From contig JAAOOA010000033.1 in the NCBI GenBank assembly GCA_012861695.1, positions 24,842,044 through 24,906,043 of the forward strand: a stretch of 64,000 nucleotides of DNA, written 5' to 3'. Positions 10,991-22,030 of this stretch are shown piece after piece. A program made the translations under genes and the position numbers. The stretch is from Trematomus loennbergii. Its lineage: Eukaryota; Chordata; Actinopteri; Perciformes; Nototheniidae. The notes under the pieces are model-generated. The model did not search any database, had not been told where the DNA came from, and worked only from the letters and a program-made list of their open reading frames with translations. Position 1 is the first letter of the stretch; each line of letters opens with the position of its first letter.

Positions 10991-11318
10991 GATTGGCAGA
11001 AGATTTAGCCAATGGCAGCCGAGCAGAGCCCCCCCCCCATCCTGCAGAGTTCTGGTCCCTGTGTGCTGTAGTGAGGGAGGAGAGTGAGACGCAGACTGCG
11101 AGCAGCCAGCCTCTCTGTGCCCACAACTACTACTTGCTCTGGATTTAAAGCGTCTTCACTACAACCTGCTGGGGGGCTGAAAGCTGTCCAAAGTGAAACG
11201 TTTTGGAAAAAGACAGGAGAGGAGAAAAAAGGCAAAGTGTGCAGCTCTCTGAAGCCCTGCTGTGGAGAAGAGCATCTTTAAAACCCTCCAGCAGATCAGT
11301 CAGCTGTGTTTAGGAAGT
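10990..11318 (+). promoter_or_regulatory. Candidate promoter and 5' UTR for the exon at 11319
   Basis: ATTGG at 10992-10996 and CCAAT at 11009-11013 form an inverted CCAAT-box pair about 17 bp apart. They are followed by a C-run and a 270-bp transcribed-looking, moderately GC-rich leader with no TATA box. A start site near 11040-11070 would give a leader of about 250 bp. No repeat signature was recognised here, in contrast to its surroundings. The exact start site is inferred, not shown. Confidence 0.45.
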
Positions 11319-11379
11319 ATGTATAACTCGGCATGTTTCATCGTCCTGTCGTGGGTGTTTGCTGTGCTGGTGTTCCCAG
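11319..11379 (+). CDS. opcml: Candidate alternative first coding exon of an IgLON cell-adhesion gene (OPCML/NTM type)
   Basis: ATG at 11319 opens a hydrophobic signal peptide that starts MYNSACFIVL and ends LVFP, with the last exonic base G at 11379 before a perfect donor CAG|GTAAGA. The exon therefore ends in phase 1 inside a codon that begins with G. From memory, human IgLON genes have two alternative first exons that both join a common exon at G|VPVRSG. The human OPCML form starting MYHPAYW also has 21 residues to that glycine and shares Met-Tyr, Ala5, Val9, Ser11, Ala15, Leu17 and Pro-Gly at the end. The NTM alternative exon (MHNS start, FQG end) is similar too. IgLONs are GPI-anchored neural adhesion proteins with three Ig domains. 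NTM, another secreted or membrane protein, or a chance frame are alternatives. The downstream exons are not in the window. Confidence 0.5.
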
Positions 11380-13296
11380 GTAAGACTTCTTCTATTTTCT
11401 CTGTTATCTGTAAGTGTGTGTTTACATGCTCCTGTTAGAACAGACTGAGGCTCTGCTGAGACAGAGCTCATACCTTTTCTCTCCCTCTGTCCACACATCA
11501 TCTGTGAGGCTGGTTGGGACACCCACAGAAGAGAAGTTTTATTTCAAGTTTATGGATAAGCTTTCTGTGTTCCTCTCAAGGATTCTCCAAGGAATGAGAG
11601 AAAGTCAACTTCACCTCACACATTTTTCAACAATATTTGGAGAGATTACATTAATAATATCAAAGATTATTTTGCAGGAATTACTATACTATAAATCGTT
11701 AGTTTGAGTACATTAAAGATCAAGTCACAGGGTGGTGTTTTCTAAAACTCAGGTTTCCATACTTAGGCATTAATGTACAAATATTTTTACTAAGCTTGGT
11801 TTAAAAGCAAATCAATAATCAGACAGAATTATATTAAAAAATAAATATAGCCTCAAATGGCACTGATCAGTATCCAACAGTTTTGAGCACTTAAAAATAC
11901 AATATCAAGATCCAATATTTGGAAAACAAAAGAAAAGGTTGAGCTCACAGCATAATTAGCATGATTACAGTAAACTGACTCTCACTGCAGACTGATCAGA
12001 ATGACTAGTATAAAAAGAATGGCTTTTTTTGTTGTTGTTCTTTGTAGCAATGTTGGTAGCATTTGCATGACGAGTGATTCAGCATATAGGAATTGACCTT
12101 AGGTTGCACTAAGGCAGGCAATTATTCAATGGATTGTTTTTTTAAAGTTTAAGATTGGTAATTCTTAGAATGTTTTCTTTTGTTTTCTTCTATTATGCCA
12201 AACCCTACTTTTTCCATCATTAGCAAATTGTAGCCATCCACCAAGTCATGATGCTGGATTGGGCATTATACTGTAATGTCTAAGGTGACCAAATACCCAC
12301 AGGACAGTGTAGATCAGACATGGCAACCAAACACGTGCACAACGTTTGGATTTAATCACATTGTCATCGATGAGCATTCATGGTCAAAAATGTGTGTTAC
12401 TGTATCTCAAAACCGAGTGACAGCAATATGTGATCTTGAAAAAGGTTTTGGGTAGATTGGACAAACTTTTTTCTGAGAAGGTAGGTGGTCGTTTTAGAGC
12501 AGAGGGCCATTGGAGTAAAGATGTAGTTGAATTGAGAAATGTAAATGGTTTGAATGTAAGCCAACTGTATTCCACAGAACTTAATGGAGACAGACTTGGT
12601 TGCTATAGCGCCACCTTTTCATGCTGTCATTTGATGTGCCTGAGTAGTGGGAAGAATTTTAAACCCACTTGTCATTTTAAGTTACTTTTGTTCCCACAGA
12701 AGTGCTGTTAAATGAGGCTGACAACTGAAAATACAAATATGAGCCTAAAGCACCTGAAGTGAGAGAAATATGATTTCTCCCCTTAAAGGGATTACGTGGA
12801 GGAAATAATGTGAAGCAGGCTGACAGGGGAAGAATGTGCTGCATGGGAGTTTGCATTTCATTTTATTCTCCTAACTCAGGTTCCAAGTCTTGTTATTAAT
12901 AATGCATAACAACAAACTCATCACACATGTTATATGTATGTATTGTGGAACTTTCATCATATCCACATCAAATGGCATGATAAAAAAGAAATTAACAAAC
13001 CACAGCCCTGCAAGGCACATTTTAGTTTAGTTTAACTGAACATATGACCAATTAAAAATGTGCTATAGGTTGGAAAAATACTATTAAACAGAATTAAACG
13101 GAAATTAAAATAAGAATAAACAATGTGAATCCCTCAGCTGGGGGGTGAATATCTTGATATTGCATGTTTTACGTGAGTGCTCACTGTTGACTCATGTGTT
13201 GCCAAATGTGGACCTCAAACTGCATTTACACTCAGCGTGTGACTTGTATGTGTGTGCAATTTAACAACTGTACTGGAAATATGGTTTATTCTTACT
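11380..13296. other. Inferred intron, AT-rich, no exon or element recognised
   Basis: About 1.9 kb with no convincing splice-bounded exon. The stretch 12300-12720 has a 93-codon frame without motifs and a GCGCCACC word often seen in fish interspersed DNA. No terminal repeats were found. Confidence 0.45.
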
Positions 13297-13350
13297 TATT
13301 GTAAGTCGCTTTGGATAAAAGCGTCAGCTAAATGCAATGTAATGTAATTA
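13297..13350 (+). repeat. SINE 3'-tail fragment
   Basis: TTGTAAGTCGCTTTGGATAA followed by AAGCGTCAGCTAAATGCAATG and TAATG repeats matches the tail of the SINE at 56721-56915. No tRNA-like head was seen upstream, so it is a 5'-truncated copy. Confidence 0.65.
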
Positions 13351-13784
13351 ATTTAAAGGACATGCACATGCTACAGCTTGTTCTATGAATCTGTGTCAAA
13401 ATGATCCAAGTTCAGTATTACAGTATTCATTTCTGTGTGTGCCTTGATTCACAACTGTTGTCTTGCTTCTGTATGGAGGTCATTAACACCAACGTGCTGT
13501 TTATATGCCTATTTATTTAAATTAGACATAGCAATCCACACGGTTGGTTGAATTACTACATTTTCCAGTATCCAAATCATTTTACAAGCCTTCAAGGAAT
13601 AGTTTGAAATTGAAGCTTAAATACACTTAAATCCTCCAAATTAAGTGAGATAGTATGTTGTAGTACAACGTGTTTTCTTATGAGACGCCCCTGTCAGCAG
13701 GACGTCATTTCTCTCAGCCTCGTCACATTTCAAAAATAAATGTGTGAAGTTTTAAGGATGGCCTATGGAAAAGAACTTGGTTTG

Positions 13785-13990
13785 GGTAAAAATGACGGAC
13801 TGCGTACGCACCAGCGATGAACCGCTCCAGAGTTCACTAACAAGCGGTCCGAGGCCACCTCTGTTAGGCGGACCAGAGTCCGGTTGTTTAGTTCACATGA
13901 GATGTCTCGGACTGCGTTCACACCAACCCAAACTAAATGCACCAAGGGGGTAAACGCTCCAGGGATCGATTCAAGGCTGGTGTGAACACG
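13785..13990. repeat. GC-rich quasi-palindromic MITE-like repeat
   Basis: The left part GCGTACGCACCAGCGATGAA and the inverse of the right part (GGCTGGTGTGAACACG) are imperfect inverted copies. An inner GACTGCGTTCACACCAACCC lies at about 13911-13930. Such GTTCACACC-ended elements are abundant in fish (from memory). No clear target duplication was identified. Confidence 0.4.
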
Positions 13991-13995
13991 ACCTC

Positions 13996-14385
13996 ACCCC
14001 TAGATTCCACCGGGTCCGTCTGCGCCGCGTTACGGCTGCGCCGCGGTTTTGGTCCGGCCTCCTCCGGCGTCATACTCTACCAGGCGCGTTTCAGAAGCAT
14101 TTCAGAAGCGGAGCGTCTTGCCTGCCGGCTCGCAGTTTTTGTTGATTTGGGCATATTTCCTGGACAGGCTACTTTGTACAGACAAAGTTAATGATAACTA
14201 ATATTCCAGTTATAAACGACATGAATCAAAGATGTGTTGCTGTATTTTAGTGGTAAGAAAATGCATTCATCATCATAATTATTCTATATATATAATGTAC
14301 ACAGTGCCTGTAAACCGGAGGAGAACGCTGGCATTTCTCCTCCTACTTGAAAGACTACGGAGGGATAGGGTCTGCAAAATTTGTT

Positions 14386-14422
<37 letters not shown>

Positions 14423-14642
14423 GCTATATATGCTCTGACCGTTCCACTTCCTGCCTGCCCGACCTTAAGTTACGGCTGCGCCGCGTCAAAAATAGGATTC
14501 ATCCTAATTTTAGAGGAGCCCTGCGCCGAGCCGCTTCTGGGACGCTTCTGAGCCGTAACGCGCCACGTGTGGTGGTGGAATAGCACCCATTGACTAGAGT
14601 GGCCGTAACGCGCCGCAGATGGACCCGGTGGAATCTAGGGGT
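13996..14642. mobile_element. 647-bp non-autonomous DNA transposon with about 40-bp terminal inverted repeats
   Basis: The left end ACCCCTAGATTCCACCGGGT (13996) and the inverse of the right end (ACCCGGTGGAATCTAGGGGT, ending 14642) match almost perfectly, and the homology runs inward through the CGCGTTACGGC block. Similar CGTAACGCGCC blocks recur inside. I found no convincing target duplication, so the superfamily is open. A TG/TA microsatellite lies inside. No transposase frame was seen. Confidence 0.72.
14384..14432. repeat. (TG)n(TA)n microsatellite
   Basis: TG dinucleotides run to about 14402 and switch to TA dinucleotides to about 14421, followed by imperfect TA copies. It sits inside the 647-bp element. 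Confidence 0.9.
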
Positions 14643-15216
14643 AAGAAACACATCACCTGCTTTCTTCCCTTCAAGAAGTCACTGAACTTCTTCAAGAAAG
14701 AGTTCAGCACATCCTGTAATGTTATGAACGACACAAGGCTCAGGACCCACATGCACGACACCAGAGACGGGTACAAATTAACAGAGGCTTTCAATCAAAA
14801 CACAAGAAAAAACGCTCCCTCAAAAAATGCTAAACAAAAACAGTCGCTTTGAAAATTAACAAACTAAATACAAGGAGTCAATCAAATAATACTTAGTCCT
14901 GGGGATGGCTGGCACACATATATATACGTAAATACATATACACAAGGTAAGGGGACAATCAGGGCGGGGTCGACAATCACAGAAGCGGGAAACACACAAA
15001 GGGAGGAAGTTAAGTGATCTGAAACGAGAGGGAGAGGTTACTACAAAATAAAACAGGAAGTCATAAGACAAATACTTGAACTAAATAAATTAACTTAACA
15101 TTAATGTCTGGACACCACATGTAGAAGGTAATGTTTTCACACATTGAAATGGCATGTTAATCAGTGCTCTATAGAGGTGACGATTGGTTTCTATTTGTAC
15201 CTTTGTCTGATTCGTT
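14643..15216. other. No gene recognised; low-complexity A-rich parts
   Basis: Purine-rich sequence with small TA-rich runs near 14918-14942. The phrase AAATAAAACAGGAAGTC near 15045 is common in fish interspersed repeats, but I cannot delimit an element. Confidence 0.4.
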
Positions 15217-15224
15217 AATTAAAG

Positions 15225-16204
15225 CAGCGACGTGCAGTCAGGGGAGGCAGGGGAGGCAGAGCCTCACCTGTCATACTCCAATGTAACAGAAAAAAACTAA
15301 AGAAAAATGAAATAGTAATAATAATAAAATGTCTCCACTGATCTGTGTTGTAAGTGTGATTTATGTATGATTTTTATAGTCAAAATCAGCAAATTTGCCG
15401 AGCTCCACTACGGGAGCGATGAGAAGTGAGGCAGGGACGTGCTCTGCCTCTCGTTAGCCCGCAGTAACTTGCTGGAGCACGGGCACTAATTTAGCGCGGG
15501 CACTTATTTTGTGAGCGCGCTCAAGCCAGTTACTGTGTGGTAAGGTGAGGCACAGATGAGCTCTGCCTCACCTCAGAATGCATCACCCCACAGAAACTGG
15601 CTGGAAAGCGGGCCCTAAGCGCATGCCTGTTCCCATCTCACTGTAGGTCACCAATGTAATGTTTGTAGATCCCTTTATTACATTTATCCTCGCCATCCAT
15701 AGTCTCGAAATAACTTATTTCACGTATATATGATATTTAGGCTCGCTGGTCTCATCGTACAACGGCAATGAAAAAAGCATCAGGGGAGGCAGCCATAACC
15801 TCTGCCGCACTGAAGGGGGCGCACGTGAGCCCACAGGTTCTTGTTGCTACTGTTATTCTACCGCAAACAACAAACTAGACTTTTGAAACTACAGGAAGAT
15901 AAGGAGGACTTTTACAAAAAAGTAATGGAGATTGTTGTCCAGAAGGATAGCATAGACTTCATCTTCAAGTCAAGGTAAGACCACATTTGTAATGAACATG
16001 GGATCTTACTAAGAAAGAACAATCCAATATTTAGATTTTGGGTATCCTTTTGTTGAACGGTCTGTTTAAAATGAATCGAAGCATCAGATTAAAAAAGCTT
16101 TTGAAAATAACCGAATATTTCGATTAAGGTCAAAATATAATATTTGTAAATCTGACTCAGTGAGTCAGTGCCTCACCAGCCATGAACCTCACCGCACGTC
16201 ACTG
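15225..16204 (+). mobile_element. hAT-type non-autonomous transposon, 980 bp
   Basis: The ends are CAGCGACGTGCAGTCAGG at the left and CCTCACCGCACGTCACTG at the right, an imperfect inverted pair starting CAG and ending CTG as in hAT elements. The flanking 8-mers AATTAAAG (15217-15224) and CATTAAAG (16205-16212) differ at one base, as expected for an 8-bp hAT target duplication. Inside, 15893-15973 reads KEDFYKKVMEIVVQKDSIDF before a donor-like AG|GTAAGA at about 15974, which could be a leftover transposase exon. Confidence 0.82.
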
Positions 16205-16212
16205 CATTAAAG

Positions 16213-16671
16213 AGATGAAGATTAGCACAATTCTGACAGAAAGACGATTCCTTTAGGGTTGTGCACTTTTCCCAGACTTATCATTTTAATCTCAATGTTA
16301 TCATATACTCTTGAACTCTTGTCAGGCAGTTATTTTGCATTTTGAGCATTTTGTGGAAAAGTGTTAGCCCCAAGTAATGCAACACTTTACTTTCTCTCCT
16401 TTATTCATGTAGCTAGAGATTTGCTGAGTGTGCATGTTCTTTTTCAGTGCTGCCCTGTTTCTCGTTCATACACATTCTGTACGTACCTTTACACCTGGGA
16501 CCTGTCCACTTTATTTCATCTACACACTGAGACGCTGCTATTACCTGCCTGGCTCAAGGGCACCTTGGCAGTCACTGTAGATAGAAAGGAGAGTGTTGGG
16601 AGAGACCACTTTAAAGTTTCGAAGTGCTTTTCTTCCAGTCATGAAAGAGAGACAAAGAGAAAAGAGAGAGG
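16213..16671. other. No gene recognised
   Basis: A 118-codon + strand frame (16361-16717) ends in the TG microsatellite and has no family motif. It is probably chance. Confidence 0.45.

Positions 16672-16673
<2 letters not shown>

Positions 16674-16717
<44 letters not shown>
16674..16717. repeat. (TG)n microsatellite
   Basis: About 22 TG dinucleotides in a nearly pure run. Confidence 0.95.
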
Positions 16718-17454
16718 TTGCTTGTGTATGTGTGTCTATAGAAAAAGCTGACTTAGACATAAAACATTGCAAAAGTGTTCCTACAACAGTAAGTTAAAGT
16801 ATGCAGGCCAGAGTGTGTGTATGCTGAATAATATGCTGCAACACACTGCTGTTAGTTTGTTCATCTTTTATTTATTATGGAAAATTGAACTATAACTTTG
16901 AGTGTACACACTTTGCCTTCATTTACGATGTCTGTAAAGAACAGGGGATGAGGACCCTGTGCAGTGTGAGTTCAGGCAGGTGAAGGACATTCCACAACAC
17001 TCATGTGCTTTAGCAAAAGTAAGCTTGAGGAATATAAAAAAGGTAAGTTAGATGTAACATTCAAGTTTAGATGTTAAAGTGAATTGTGGCTGTGGTGCTG
17101 CCAGATGTCCATCTTAATTTGCGTCACTATATCTAGACTTATTATGTTTTCTAAAATGTTTGAGTTTCCCTTGAATGATGCAAGGGTCTTAGGACAGTGG
17201 GTGTCTCAAACTGCAAAGCCCCCTAAGACCAACATGTCGTTTTGGATATTGGGCTATATACTGTAACATTTGATTGATTGATTGATTATATTCTGGCTTG
17301 CACAAGAATCTCAAGTTTAACATTCTTGAAGCACTAAAGGCCTTCTCTTTACCATTAGTCTGGACAAGTGTTATTATGACGGTGCTTGATGATACCTGAG
17401 CAACATCTACCTAATGTCAGTCCAATTTAAAGAATTGCTGAGTATTGTGTATTT
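16718..17454. other. No gene recognised
   Basis: Ordinary AT-rich sequence with a small (TTGA)4-type run at about 17268-17287. No exon, RNA or terminal repeat seen. Confidence 0.45.
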
Positions 17455-18060
17455 TGCAACCCGGTATCACGGCAAGACGTGAACATGTGACGATTTACCA
17501 TGCTGGGAGACGTGAAGATGTCACGATTTCGTCCCTTCAAACGTGACAGTTACACGGTATTGTTAACTCATGTTAACCAGTGGAGAAATACCCGGAAATG
17601 CCAAGCAAATGCTCTGCCCCGACGGTCGGTTGTTATTGTCAATATTAATATAATAATGATTTATTTTGTAATAGTCACACTCGATTTCGCCGATTTTCTT
17701 GTTGCCCCAGCTGGTTGACACCTCTTTTAGCAGAAACAAAGGCTACATTAATGTATTAAATCGATGTTAATCCATGTGTGTGGATGAGGAATTAACGGAC
17801 GTGACGTTGTGCGATTGCGTTGCCAGGCAACAGCTTCGGTTCATGTTAATTTACAAACTCTTCAACTACAACCGTAGTTATATTTAAAAACATGTTAGAA
17901 GGCCTCACGAAATACTTTAATGTAAATGAAAATGTGAAGGAATGTGTGTATAACAAAATACATCCGTCATAAATGAAACCGGAAACAGACGTAGGCAAGA
18001 TCCTCAGCTCGATGATTGGATGGTTTAGCCGCAATGCACGCTGGGATGCAATATGGTTAA
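17455..18060. repeat. Unclassified interspersed repeat
   Basis: CCCGGTATCACGGCAAGACG and its internal near-repeats (ACGTGAACATGTGACGATTT, then ACGTGAAGATGTCACGATTT) look like a fish interspersed element. The stretch ATCCGTCATAAATGAAACC near 17964 resembles ATCCGTCGTAAACTAAACC near 59457. Boundaries and class are unknown. Confidence 0.35.
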
Positions 18061-18686
18061 AGGTCACTGTAAGGATTGTTATAAGTACAACAATAAGATA
18101 AAAAAACACTACAATATCATTTAAAGCTAGTTCCAATTAAACTCATATATTCAAAAGTTCAAATAAACCCACAGCTTATTTGCCTTTCACCAATAAATAT
18201 TTAAATCAATAAACTCAACCAAATTGACTACATTTCTTACAACTGACACACAGATTTTCATTACAAAACAGAGTTGTCTGTCTGTGGAGAATTTAAACTT
18301 AAACAGTCCATCCTGGGAATACTGCTAATATGCTGATCTTTTTAAACTTGCTTGAATTTAGTTAACCCTTAGCAGTTCTGACGTGTTCTGAAAATAAAAC
18401 AAGACACCACTTCATTCTTACTGACCTGTCTCCAACAACATTTATTAGGAAGAACATGTGATATAATCTTAATCAGTCTTTAATTATCACATTGGTGTGA
18501 TTTAATGCGTTTAATTGCCGTCATTTTTATCCATGAATTATTGGACGATACTTCATTATTACCCCTTATGTGTTCTGATACCATTAAAGATACAAAAAGA
18601 TTTATATTATAATGTCTAAGTATTGACCACAACAACGTACTAAGAGATACTGTATATCAGCCCCTTAGGAAACATACAGTGGAATA
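18061..18686. other. No gene recognised
   Basis: AT-rich sequence without a motif-bearing frame or delimited repeat. Confidence 0.45.
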
Positions 18687-18694
18687 CATGTTAC

Positions 18695-19716
18695 CAGTGG
18701 CGTCGCCTGGCCTGGGCATCCGGGGCTTTAGCCCCGAATGTTTTTTCTGTAGCCCCGGACAATTCTCCCTCAATAATATAATACATTAACCGTGCTTTAC
18801 GTGAACCTCATCATGACACAAGAGAGGACGGCAGCACTGTAATTTCCTGTGTTCAGTGAATGCAACAGAGGCATGACACCAGACCAATCAGAGAGTTGCA
18901 TGGAAATAAACGTGTGCTTGTGTCATTCAAGCTCGGCTCTGTGTGTGTGTGGCAATAGCGCATTTAGTGTGATAGAGAGAGAGAGAGGGAGAGAGGGGGA
19001 GGGAGGGACCGGTGCCAGCAGGGACGTGTTGTTAGCATCTCGTTAGCTAGCTGCGCTAACGGACATAAGGAGCTGTTTGTTCCACAACAAGCTGGAGGAG
19101 AGTCCTCTCCTCTCAGACTGAGAGACTCAGGTGAGCTAAAGGACTCTCTGAGTGTTTAGATACTTAACTTTAGTCTAAGTTATCTCACGGGTCTCAAACG
19201 GTTTGGTCACAAATTATTCAAAAGATTATTTCCGCGGCACACCTTCATATGATCATTATAGTTATAAAGAAAATAAGAGAATAAAGGAAAAACAGTTTTG
19301 AAATACTATATGGCAGTAAAACAAGAATAGAGTTTAAAAGGGGAGTGATTAGTAAAATATCCATAAGAAAAAGTACATCTGTTTACAGTTCTGTTTCATA
19401 TTGATGTTGAGAGATGTATCCATAGATCTCTTCATTTGCTCTCAAAGTGCACCAGATTGATGCTTTTAACTTCAATATTTAAAAAAAAGTTCCGGGGGAG
19501 CATCCCCCGGACCCCCCTAGAGGAGGTGAGGTCCGCCCCCCACTCAAAAAATACCACTTTACCCTGCCTATATGCCGTGAGCTGATTATCGAGCCTTCAT
19601 TGTAACAGTCGCAGGTGTATTGTGTGTGTGGGGAGTGTTGCAGTAAAAAATGCCACTAGTGCCGCCGCCACTGTGGGCTAAGCCCCGAATGTTTTCAGGT
19701 CCAGGCGACGCCCCTG
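18695..19716 (+). mobile_element. hAT-type non-autonomous transposon, 1022 bp, with a promoter-and-donor-like interior
   Basis: A perfect 8-bp target duplication CATGTTAC flanks it (18687-18694 and 19717-19724). The ends are CAGTGGCGTCGCCTGG and CCAGGCGACGCCCCTG, inverted with one mismatch, and the GGGGCTTAGCCCC block follows at both ends. The interior at 18880-19130 contains a CCAATCAG box, a GA-rich tract and a GACTCAG|GTGAGC splice donor, as if the promoter and first noncoding exon of an autonomous parent were kept. No transposase frame remains. Confidence 0.88.
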
Positions 19717-19724
19717 CATGTTAC

Positions 19725-21747
19725 TATTACATTTCAGCTGCATTGTTTATTAGAATATGTTTAGTTGCTTTATTGGTTGGACTTTCATTTTCTCAGAAGG
19801 TCAGATGACGTCCCTGACCTCCCAGTTCATGCACAGTCACAAGAAGTTACTGCAGGTCTGTGTGTCAAACTGTTTTGGAAAATCCATTACAAACAACTCA
19901 GAGAGACAGACTGCATTATTCTTGCCGAGGGTTATCAAGATGAGAATTGATTAAAACGAATGAAACCGAAACAGCAGAGGCTGTTCCATTATGACATTAT
20001 TTCTGTTTAAAACAGAATGTTTGCAGTGTGCCTTTGCTGTTCAGCGTGATGTATTTCATTGGTGAGGGCAGCACTTTGTCTCTGTAGGCGACGGCAGCTG
20101 AAGAAGGATTTTGGAAACATGGTGGCTTTTGACTTCCCAGAGGTGAGACAAATCTGTATTTAAACAGATAGTAATAAATACTGGTGCATTTAGATTCCCA
20201 TATAGATTTATAACAGAAGGGGAAGCCTTGCATGGTTGTATCCATTAAACATCTGCTGTTAGCCTCACACTCCTCATCACTCCTCTGTACAGGAAGCTTC
20301 CCTCCAGGCTGTGCATTTATCAAACTGATGGTGGCACCACGGAAAGTTGTGGTCAAAACTCCCTCAACTTTTCTGATCTGTGTGACTCATAAGGTATAAG
20401 CCTCCTCAGGTTCAGCTGATTGAGCCATTTATCAAAATGACACGCCTACAGTCGACTAAACAACATCACTGCTCGGTTCTGCCTATTGATCCCGCAGACT
20501 CAAAATGATGGATTGCAATTATCAGCGAGTGAAATTGGATGTGAAAATGAAGCTTCAGTTTATTAACTGTTGATCACTGTATGCATCCGCTTCTACTTAA
20601 TAGTTATGCTATCAAATGTCACTTAGCTTAAATTGGAATTGTAAATCATGCTAACTATAGTGCCCTTCATCACACAGAAACACCCAGAGCCCAGTCTGTG
20701 AACAGTTGGAAGCGCAGCACAGTTCCAGTTATTTTCTCTGTTGTTTTCTACCTGAAATGTATGATATGTCAAATGTTGTGGCTTCGTATTACTCACAGTT
20801 GAATTGGCTCATGTCTGTAAAGGAGACGGAAAATGTGACAATATATCACCTTGACACCCTTCCTGGGGATCACATCACTCATGCAGCATATAACACATAT
20901 TTTGTCAGTAAATGTGAAGCAAGGCTCTTCATACTCCAGACATATATCAAATGTGTTAACAGTTTTAGCTTTTTCCTTTTGCAAAGCTGCCAGCAGTATT
21001 TCCTATGCCAGTAACATGAGATTCAGCGAAGCGTATCTGCACCTGTCATGCTCAAAATATGTAGATGATTCCAAAAATGATGCACCTATAGGCTAGATGT
21101 TATCATCTCGAGATGTGGATTTAAAAATAAATCCTGGTCTATTTGTAGTTTAGGCTCCCAGCCTTCAGAGAATGAGTCCTAGAAATTCAAATCAAATGAG
21201 AGTTTCTTACAGTGTTATTCAAAGACCAATAACCAAGTCAGATAGCTCATAATCAACTTGGGATTTGGGACATTGGGGTATTGTCTCGAAGGCTTGACAA
21301 TGGAACAGTCATTGACAGTGAGTCACAAAGCCACGGCATTGTGACAGTAGTGAACATAGGATAACATTCATCAGAGTGTACACATTCGTGAGAACACTGT
21401 CTCTCTTGGCATCAGTGAACAATCCCCAGCGAGCATTCACTGAACGTTGGTGGCTTAATGAGAGCATTACAGTCTTTGAATGGAAGTAATAGATGAATAG
21501 GCGACGGATGGCACAAGCCAGAACAAACACTTGTGTGTCAGGAGGCTGCGGGCTGGAGGGGAAGTCAGAGTGCCAGGGGCTCCTTTCTGCTGAGACAACT
21601 GGCATGCATCTGCTGAGTAATCCTCCATTTAGTGACCGAGAAAATAGTGGAAGCGAGGTCAAGTTATTCAAACAACATTATAAATGATACGTAAATGCCT
21701 ACTGTGATAATGGCATCAGGTCAGTTGGATTTTATTCATCATGTTTT
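19725..21747. other. Inferred intron, no gene recognised
   Basis: Two kb of sequence with only motif-free frames (for example 20706-21014 + and 21309-21671 -). One exon-like segment at 20088-20142 was considered and rejected because its frame does not fit. No terminal repeats were found. Confidence 0.45.
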
Positions 21748-22030
21748 AGTTTCATCTTCAGTTCAAGGTTCTTTATTGTCAAACTAACATAGCTACAGAG
21801 TAATTATGTCGTTGAAAATCTTATGTCACAGGCTTCTCCAACAATGCAACATAATAATAATACAGATAGACAGTAAAAGTAATACAAAAAGAAAAATAGT
21901 TCTAAAATAAAGTGAGTATATTGGAATAGTGCAGTACGAGTCTATATACAAGTTATTGGAATGATATATATTAGATAGTAGATATATATTACTAAGTAGC
22001 AGATGAATGTTTTGAAATTGTTTCAGCAGT

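Noticed and set aside
16361..16717. 118-codon frame
   Set aside because: It has no motif and ends within a (TG)n repeat; no splice or promoter context.
20088..20142. 55-bp exon-like segment with good acceptor (CTCTGTAG) and donor (CAGAG|GTGAG)
   Set aside because: The exon at 11319-11379 ends in phase 1, and in that phase this segment has a TGA after four codons. Its only long open frame needs a phase-2 partner that I cannot find.
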